In this document: piece by piece, positions 8,701-12,099 of the stretch | How positions within the stretch are numbered: position 1 is the first letter of the stretch | Layout of the letters: each line of letters starts with the position of its first letter | Assembly: GCA_964616985.1 (NCBI GenBank) | Contig: CAZTVF010000141.1 | Location: forward strand, 1 to 12,099 | Source: CAZTVF01 sp964616985 | GTDB taxonomy: Bacteria > Planctomycetota > Phycisphaerae > SM23-33 | Reading direction: 5' to 3' | Length of the DNA: 12,099 bases | Made by a program: the position numbers and the translations under genes | Notes under the pieces: generated by a model | What the model was told of the DNA's origin: nothing | The model's input: the letters and a program-made list of their open reading frames with translations, nothing else | Databases searched by the model: none

Positions 8701-9397
8701 GGCGATCCTGTGGAACCGCGACCGAACCATCTTCATCCGCGAGTGGATCGAAACCGGCCGCCTCGCCCGCCTGGAACGCAACGTGTGGGCCAAGGTGCCC
8801 GCAGTGGCGAAGATCACCCAGCTGCCGCAGCAGATCCTGCAGACCGTGCCCCTCAAGGCCGGCGATTGGGACACGGCCCAGCTGCAGCAGCAGGTGGGAA
8901 TGTTGGAGAAGCAGACGACCGGGTACCCGCTGCTTCGGGGCCTGCTGGCGGGGCAACTCAGCCAGCTCATGACCGCCTGCCACGAGGCCGGTGACGCGGA
9001 GCGCCTCGCCGTCGTTCAGAAACTCAAGGACCTGCTGCGCGACGCGCCGCTGATCAGCGCCGACTCGATTCCCACGCTCGTGGGCAGCTACGCGGGGTAC
9101 AACCTGGTGAAATACCAGCGCCTCGTGTTCGCCGTGCCGATGGTGCTGGGGCCGATGAACCTGACGGAGTCAGCCTCGCAGAACAACCCGCTGGTGCTCC
9201 GGGCGGCGACGCTGGACGAGGCCAAGTTGAAGATCGACGGCGCCCCTGCCATCGTCCTCTCGCGATGGGGCAGATACCGCATTTCCCTCCGCCGCCGGCT
9301 CTGGAGCCTCAAGGTCCGCGCCGGCCAGAGTCGCAACCCCCTCGTGATGTTCGCCGTCCGCCTGGCCAAGAAAATCCTGCGCTGGAATCGCCGCTGA
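5783..9397 (+). CDS. Multidomain sulfotransferase - glycosyltransferase - glycosyltransferase fusion
   Basis: A 1204-residue protein. Domains in order: about 38-120, a glycine-rich Rossmann-like start (FLVQGLGEFAAAFVAEA at 42-58), tentative; 136-375, a PAPS sulfotransferase with 5'-loop SIPKAGTHLL (139-148), 3'-phosphate motif YRDPRDIAVS (211-220) and FRRGRIGSYRDEF (341-353) matching the family's RKGxxGDWxxxFT; a Pro/Ala linker (about 377-398); first copy of a small module, YRGYNIVRY at 413-421 (about 407-468); 501-690, a GT-A glycosyltransferase with FLVPTRNRP (503-511) and NDD (585-587); 778-980, a second GT-A domain with MDDDV (842-846) and a GT2-like acceptor region; a helical stretch (about 985-1090); a second module copy, YAGYNLVKY at 1103-1111; and a basic tail that could touch the membrane. 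It probably adds two sugars and sulfates the chain in the cytoplasm. The ATG at 5783 has AAGGA 4 bases upstream. No stop or frame break interrupts it. Transcribed divergently from the exporter genes; sugar identities unknown. Confidence 0.87.
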   Translation: MDSENQSLGHPQRKPLLRLVTPQVAPYVGVLQELLAGGARNFLVQGLGEFAAAFVAEARQAGAAAGAAFFGCPDEVARAGAAGLHPLPEGLEPDAAFLCHSSTADVAAALQKYSAVPGAWLCAPRNENFFAERPLMIQSIPKAGTHLLFECARAFGYGEPPHQNLPTYDEELQDGIFYNLQHMRMEYLAQPHRLIWRFSDAMGTAPILFIYRDPRDIAVSMAHYLAKQKDYHVLSAYMESLPPHERLSAVICGRYPMPVYINDHYRLQGDIRSMMMTYTEWLKKPLPRVVPISFEEIVGPRGGGDREAQLRAVWRLQLALHVPGSPADYADRFFSEDSATFRRGRIGSYRDEFTDEHYRLWNSLPQDFMDIYGYKREDATPSNVPSPAAAAPPAAPRSGAYFLHTPHLVEQDYRGYNIVRYGLQYVGLAIAMGDVQISHLKPEAVADLRANGLYVSGQSHNAVRLAVDACVIRQLEHTAALCREAKDATSSQEEPRREIQFSFLVPTRNRPDDLRTFLRSIVDTTHNLQDVEVILGIDADDHVSREVTCAPLKIKIVTTEPGLTMGELNRRCFAASSGRFVMLLNDDVVLRTKDWDLRVQAAVAPYADDVVLVHTNDLLFRQRLCTFPMLSRRACEIIDICPGEYKRYRIDDHIYDVYNMLALLGHRRILFLPEVIFEHCNHQEQANTATTHHFHSEDRKVYQPKPGIIEVDAAMFDGLIGQRKQDAIALAAIIEQSAIKKRRKSFENTLAGVHDRESYRRPDFVQVVGAGGVPSASATVTVAVVTSSIYRPFAKECIERVKKYTKDFDLIILDNNGGKDFNHPREMNRILKIVRTDYLVLMDDDVYVEEGWLDALLRSMGDRVGVVGPLHKDARGQVSHAGVYLAGDGQGTHAHLLEVTQDPQAVQCLCSACLLIDVRKCRHIAFDESYQKYFLDLVHSLQVWEAGYEVLCTPYTKVTHLAGATMPQGSGAAAILWNRDRTIFIREWIETGRLARLERNVWAKVPAVAKITQLPQQILQTVPLKAGDWDTAQLQQQVGMLEKQTTGYPLLRGLLAGQLSQLMTACHEAGDAERLAVVQKLKDLLRDAPLISADSIPTLVGSYAGYNLVKYQRLVFAVPMVLGPMNLTESASQNNPLVLRAATLDEAKLKIDGAPAIVLSRWGRYRISLRRRLWSLKVRAGQSRNPLVMFAVRLAKKILRWNRR

Positions 9398-9404
9398 GCA
9401 TTGA

Positions 9405-9583
9405 AAGAAGACGGGGGAAGAAGAGCGAGAGAGGGCGAGACGGGGGGACGGGGAGATGCGTAGCAGCTCAGATAGGTTGTGCTGAAGCGCGGCCGCGGGC
9501 GCTCGAATAGAGCGGAAAAGAGAGCGAAAGAGGGCGAGACGGGGAGATGCTTTGCAGCTCAGGTAGCTTGACCTGAACTGCGG
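9405..9583 (+). repeat. Left arm: two tandem purine-rich/hairpin units
   Basis: Two related units about 99 bases apart. Each has a purine-rich core (9430-9459 and 9529-9550) that starts AGAGGG and ends GGGGAGATGC, followed by GCAGCTCAG and a hairpin. The second core lacks 8 bases of the first. Hairpin arms at 9463-9471 and 9482-9490 are decayed; those at 9554-9564 and 9571-9581 pair 10 of 11. The strand is nearly all purine for long stretches (9404-9456). This arm is the reverse complement, imperfectly, of 10011-10168. Confidence 0.8.
9554..9581. repeat. Repeat hairpin overlapping the 3' end of the four-helix-bundle gene
   Basis: GCAGCTCAGGT, loop AGCTTG, then ACCTGAACTGC: an 11-base stem with one mismatch. 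On the minus strand it encodes the last residues of the four-helix-bundle protein (SSGQAT) and its TGA stop (9559-9561). No T-run follows on either strand, so it is not a standard intrinsic terminator, although it could protect the transcript end. Confidence 0.65.
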
Positions 9584-9969
9584 ACCCCGGATTTTTCGAT
9601 TACCCATTGCTGCGGCTTGGCAGCCATCGTCACCAGCATCGCCAGAACTTCTCCATATCGCTCATCGAGATGCTTCGCCATGGTCGGGTCGATATAGCGG
9701 CATCGCAGGGCTATCTCCACGTGAGTCTGCGTTTCGGCGGCCTCGCCTTCGGCATCATTGAGCTTGCTGACAAATGCAGCCGGGTATCGCCGTTTTCGCC
9801 ACGCCTCCGCAAGGTTGCTGGGCACCGACCGCGACGAACGACGAATCTGGTCTGTGAGCGAGAACCGCTCCTCCGGAGGGAATCGCTTGCTCGCCTCAAA
9901 AACCTCCATCGCCAGGTCCATTGCCGTCTGCCAAACCCTCAGGTCCCGAAATGACATGATCCTCGGCAT
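9559..9969 (-). CDS. Four-helix-bundle protein (S23 / 23S rRNA intervening-sequence protein family)
   Basis: A 136-residue helical protein. It begins with the family opening FRDLRVWQTAMDLAMEVFEASKRFPPEE, then FSLTDQIRRSSRSVPSNLAEAWRKR, both characteristic of the S23/avd-like four-helix bundle, which forms small oligomers rich in basic residues and is thought to bind nucleic acid. No enzymatic motif is expected. Chosen start: ATG at 9969, with AAAGG about 7 bases upstream (minus strand); an internal ATG at codon 5 is the alternative. Its last residues and stop are encoded inside a repeat hairpin, and inverted repeats flank it on both sides, so it seems to belong to the repeat element and not to the glycan locus around it. 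Members of this family are often multicopy and occur outside rRNA genes; their role there is not established. Confidence 0.85.
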   Translation of the reverse strand: MPRIMSFRDLRVWQTAMDLAMEVFEASKRFPPEERFSLTDQIRRSSRSVPSNLAEAWRKRRYPAAFVSKLNDAEGEAAETQTHVEIALRCRYIDPTMAKHLDERYGEVLAMLVTMAAKPQQWVIEKSGVRSSGQAT

Positions 9970-10010
9970 GCTCTACCTTTCGAGCCCCCTGTTCAGTCAC
10001 CACTGCATCT

Positions 10011-10168
10011 TCGCAACGCATCTCCCCGTCTCCCCGTCGCGCCCTCTCCGCGTCTGCTTTCCGTTCCCGCGCCCGCGGCCGCAGCTCAGAACAACCTACC
10101 TGAGCTGCAATGCATCTCCCCGTCTCCGCGTCTCCCCCTCTCCGCGTCTTCTTCCCCGCGTCTTCTTA
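10011..10168 (-). repeat. Right arm, inverted relative to the left arm
   Basis: Read on the minus strand this arm repeats the left arm: GAAGACG...GGGGAAGAAGA at the outer end, a purine core (10141-10112), a hairpin, the shared GCGGCCGCGGGCGC (about 10085-10070, identical to 9488-9502 in the left arm apart from edge bases), and a second core (10047-10018). Each core is 30 bases, the same length as the first core of the left arm, with only a few substitutions. The inner hairpin next to the gene (9990-10014) is badly decayed. The outer end includes the cysNC stop codon. Confidence 0.8.
10081..10108. repeat. Intact repeat hairpin downstream of cysNC
   Basis: GCAGCTCAG (10081-10089) and CTGAGCTGC (10100-10108) form a perfect 9-base stem around a 10-base loop. 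This is the best-preserved hairpin of the four repeat units. It lies about 58 bases past the cysNC stop. There is no T-tract after it in the cysNC direction, so I do not call it an intrinsic terminator. Confidence 0.7.
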
Positions 10169-12070
10169 CTGCACCGCCCCGCGGGAGCGAAGGTGATCGA
10201 GCACCTGCTGCACGGTCTGGGGGACCGTCATCGAGTCGGCGTGCAGGTGCAGCTGCGGCAGGGGCGGCGGTTCGTAGGGGGCGCTGACGCCGGTGAATTC
10301 GGCGATCAGGCCCGCCCGGGCCTTCTTGTACAGGCCGCGGACGTCGCGGGCCTCGCACACCGGCAGCGGCACGTCGACGAACACCTCCACGAACCGGTCG
10401 ACGCCGATGATCTCCCGCGCCCGCTGGCGATCCTGCAGGTACGGCGAGATGAACGCCGTCACCACGATCAGGCCCGCCTCGTTGAACAGCCTCGCCACCT
10501 CGGCCACGCGGCGGATGTTCTCCGACCGGTCCTGCGGCGAGAAGCCCAGGTCGCGGTTGAGCCCGTGGCGCAGGTTGTCGCCGTCCAGCACGTAGCACGC
10601 GTGGCCGCCGGCGGCCAATTCCTTCTCCACCGCGTACGCGATGGTGCTCTTGCCCGAGCCGCTGAGCCCCGTCAGCCATAGCGTGCACGCGTGCTGCTTC
10701 AGCAGCGACTGGCGGTCGGCGGCTGAAACCTGCCCCGACTGCGGCGTGATGTCCTGGCTGACGGGCCGGGCCGTGGGCTGCACACGAGGGCCCAGGCCGC
10801 GATGCATTGACCGCTCGATCAGCATGCCCACGCCCACCGTGCGGTTGGTCAGCGAATCCATGACGATGAAGCTGCCCGTGCGGCGGTTGCGGGTGTATTC
10901 GTCACACAGGATCGGGCGGCTGAGCTCCAGCTCCACGCGGCCGATCTCGTTGAGTTGAAGCGACGAGGCGTTCTGGCGGTGCAGTTCATTGGGGTCGATG
11001 CGATAGCCCACCTTGGCCACGCAGCCGCGGACGGTGTTGGTCGTGTGCTTGATGAGGTAGCTCAGCCCCGTCTCCAGCGGCTGCTCATCCATCCACACCA
11101 TCATCGCCTCGGCGTTGCGAGTCGCGCGCGGCAGGTTCGCCGGGTGCACGATCATATCCCCGCGGCCGATGTCGAGCTCGTCCTCCAGCTGCAGCGCCAC
11201 CGACTGGGGGGCGAAGGCATATTCCTGCGGGCCGTCGAAGGAGACGATCGCCTTGACGCGGCTGGTCTTGCCCGAGGGCAGGACCATGATCTCCTCGCCC
11301 GTTCGCACCACGCCGCCGGCCAACTGGCCGCAGTATCCGCGGAAGCCGTCCTCGCCGCGCGAGACGTACTGCACCGGCAGGCGGAGGTCGATGAGGTTGC
11401 GATCGCCGGCGATGTGCACCGTCTCCAGGTGCCCCAGCAGCGAGGGGCCCTTGTACCAGGGCATGGCGGCGCTGGGCGTCACCACGTTGTCGCCCGCCAG
11501 CGCGCTGAGCGGAATGAACACCAGGTCGTGAATGCCCAGCTTGGCCGCGAACTGCCCGTACTCGCTGCAGATGTTGTCGAAGACTTCCTGGCTGTAGTTC
11601 ACCAGGTCCATCTTGTTCACGGCCAGGACCACGTGGCCGATGCCCAGCAGCGAGGCGATGAACCCGTGCCGCCGTGACTGCGTGAGCACGCCCTTGCGGG
11701 CGTCGATGAGGATGATGGCCAGGTCGGCGTTCGATGCCCCCGTGGCCATGTTGCGGGTGTACTGCTCGTGGCCGGGCGCGTCGATGATGATGTACCGCCG
11801 CTTGATCGTGTGGAAGTAGCGGTACGCGACGTCGATGGTGATGCCCTGCTCGCGCTCGGCCTTGAGGCCGTCGGTGACGAAGGACAAATCCAGCGGCCCG
11901 CCGCGGGCGGCGGAGGCCGAGCGGATGGCCTCCAGCGTGTCGTCGTAGAGGGCGGCGCTGTCGTGCAGCAATCGCCCGATGAGGGTGCTCTTGCCGTCGT
12001 CGACGCTGCCGGCGGTGGTGAACCGCAGCAGGTCGGCTTGCTCATAGCGGTGGAGCAGGTCGACGGGCAT
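10166..12070 (-). CDS. cysNC: Bifunctional sulfate adenylyltransferase GTPase subunit / APS kinase (CysN-CysC fusion)
   Basis: A 634-residue fusion that completes sulfate activation: the CysN part uses GTP to drive formation of APS by CysD, and the CysC part phosphorylates APS to PAPS. CysN part (about 1-430): G1 GSVDDGKST (21-29), GITID (76-80), DAPGH (97-101), NKMD (152-155) and SALAGDN (189-195), followed by the EF-Tu-like beta barrels ending FIVMDSLTNRTVGVGMLI. CysC part (about 455-634): P-loop GLSGSGKST (468-476), DGDNLRHGLN (496-505), and FISPY (540-544), whose serine corresponds to the phosphoserine site described in E. coli CysC, then FTGVSAPYEPP (592-602). All motifs are intact and the length is normal for the fusion. 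The ATG at 12070 shares a base with the cysD stop (TGATG), with GGAGG 10 bases upstream inside cysD. It converges on the glycosyltransferase gene. The PAPS made here is the donor needed by both sulfotransferase domains in this window. Confidence 0.95.
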   Translation of the reverse strand: MPVDLLHRYEQADLLRFTTAGSVDDGKSTLIGRLLHDSAALYDDTLEAIRSASAARGGPLDLSFVTDGLKAEREQGITIDVAYRYFHTIKRRYIIIDAPGHEQYTRNMATGASNADLAIILIDARKGVLTQSRRHGFIASLLGIGHVVLAVNKMDLVNYSQEVFDNICSEYGQFAAKLGIHDLVFIPLSALAGDNVVTPSAAMPWYKGPSLLGHLETVHIAGDRNLIDLRLPVQYVSRGEDGFRGYCGQLAGGVVRTGEEIMVLPSGKTSRVKAIVSFDGPQEYAFAPQSVALQLEDELDIGRGDMIVHPANLPRATRNAEAMMVWMDEQPLETGLSYLIKHTTNTVRGCVAKVGYRIDPNELHRQNASSLQLNEIGRVELELSRPILCDEYTRNRRTGSFIVMDSLTNRTVGVGMLIERSMHRGLGPRVQPTARPVSQDITPQSGQVSAADRQSLLKQHACTLWLTGLSGSGKSTIAYAVEKELAAGGHACYVLDGDNLRHGLNRDLGFSPQDRSENIRRVAEVARLFNEAGLIVVTAFISPYLQDRQRAREIIGVDRFVEVFVDVPLPVCEARDVRGLYKKARAGLIAEFTGVSAPYEPPPLPQLHLHADSMTVPQTVQQVLDHLRSRGAVQ

Positions 12071-12099
12071 CAGAAGTAGCCCTCCTTCTTCTTCTGCTC
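12070..12099 (-). CDS. cysD: Sulfate adenylyltransferase subunit 2, C-terminal end only (CysD)
   Basis: Only the last nine codons and the TGA are inside the window: EQKKKEGYF. CysD proteins characteristically end with a lysine-rich stretch and GYF, and cysD normally precedes cysN in the same operon, so the assignment rests on this tail, the 1-base overlap with cysNC and gene order. The rest of the gene continues beyond the right edge. CysD is the catalytic ATP-sulfurylase subunit that works with CysN. Confidence 0.8.
   Translation of the reverse strand, partial: EQKKKEGYF

Larger units (their letters stand above)
9405..10168. mobile_element. Inverted-repeat-bounded element carrying a four-helix-bundle gene
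   Basis: The whole interval between the two convergent genes is built as left repeat (about 9405-9557), minus-strand four-helix-bundle gene, right repeat (about 10011-10168, inverted). The outer ends fall 8 bases beyond the glycosyltransferase stop and exactly on the cysNC stop codon (TTA at 10166-10168). I see no transposase and no clear target-site duplication. The family of the cargo gene is known from intervening sequences in 23S rRNA genes, which are also bounded by complementary arms; this copy is not in an rRNA. Calling it mobile is inference; a non-mobile repeat cluster is the alternative. Confidence 0.45.

Noticed and set aside
5717..8983. A 1088-codon open frame on the minus strand opposite the glycosyltransferase fusion
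   Set aside because: It is antisense to a gene with clear sulfotransferase and glycosyltransferase motifs. Its translation is His/Val/Gly/Arg-rich with no recognisable domain, as expected for a stop-free shadow frame in GC-rich DNA.
9559..9969. Avd accessory protein of a diversity-generating retroelement
   Set aside because: The fold family is related, but there is no reverse transcriptase, template repeat or variable repeat in the window; the S23/IVP-like assignment is the simpler one.
9463..10108. Intrinsic terminators at the repeat hairpins
   Set aside because: None of the hairpins is followed by a T-tract on the relevant strand; a role in transcript-end protection cannot be excluded but is not shown.
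9430..10141. A CRISPR-like array, because four copies of a core of about 30 bases are present
   Set aside because: There are only two copies per side, in opposite orientation, with related rather than unique sequence between them and a gene in the middle.

Overview
This window comes from a GC-rich bacterial chromosome (roughly two thirds G+C by eye, not counted). It holds a surface-glycan locus that appears devoted to making, sulfating and exporting a polysaccharide. A Wzm/Wzt-type ABC exporter with a carbohydrate-binding tail suggests a Gram-negative-type envelope. The taxon cannot be fixed from sequence alone. Large multidomain glycosyltransferases, repeat-associated four-helix-bundle genes and a fused CysN/CysC would suit the Planctomycetota/Verrucomicrobiota group, but that is inference.

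Layout. Positions 47-5569 are five minus-strand genes. In transcription order they are an ABC permease (wzm-like), an ABC ATPase with a C-terminal glycan-binding domain (wzt-like), a P-loop sulfotransferase, and the alpha and beta subunits of a thiamine-diphosphate E1 dehydrogenase. The first three are tightly packed (4-base gap, then a TGATG junction). The E1 pair follows a 115-base gap with its own sigma70-like promoter and is joined by an ATGA overlap. Positions 5570-5782 form a divergent regulatory region. Positions 5783-9397 encode, on the plus strand, a 1204-residue protein that joins a sulfotransferase domain to two GT-A glycosyltransferase domains. Positions 9398-10165 separate this gene from the convergent cys genes. 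That interval is occupied by a small four-helix-bundle (S23/IVP-like) gene enclosed by about 155-bp imperfect inverted repeats. Positions 10166-12099 hold a fused cysN-cysC gene and the last nine codons of cysD. The first 46 bases lie beyond the E1 beta stop; I see nothing assignable there.

How it fits together. CysD plus CysN-CysC turn sulfate and ATP into APS and then PAPS. The two sulfotransferase domains, one free and one fused to glycosyltransferases, would spend PAPS on the glycan while it is assembled. Wzm/Wzt would then export the product. The substrate of the E1 pair is not evident; no E2 or E3 gene is in view.

Most notable points: (1) a small module of about 55-65 residues with a GYN-hydrophobic-V-(R/K)-Y core occurs twice in the fused glycosyltransferase and once, more diverged, between the two domains of the Wzt-like ATPase, tying the assembly enzyme to the exporter; (2) the four-helix-bundle gene looks like the cargo of a repeat-bounded element whose hairpin supplies the gene's own stop codon; (3) the E1 alpha promoter lies so close to its ATG that the mRNA is probably leaderless.
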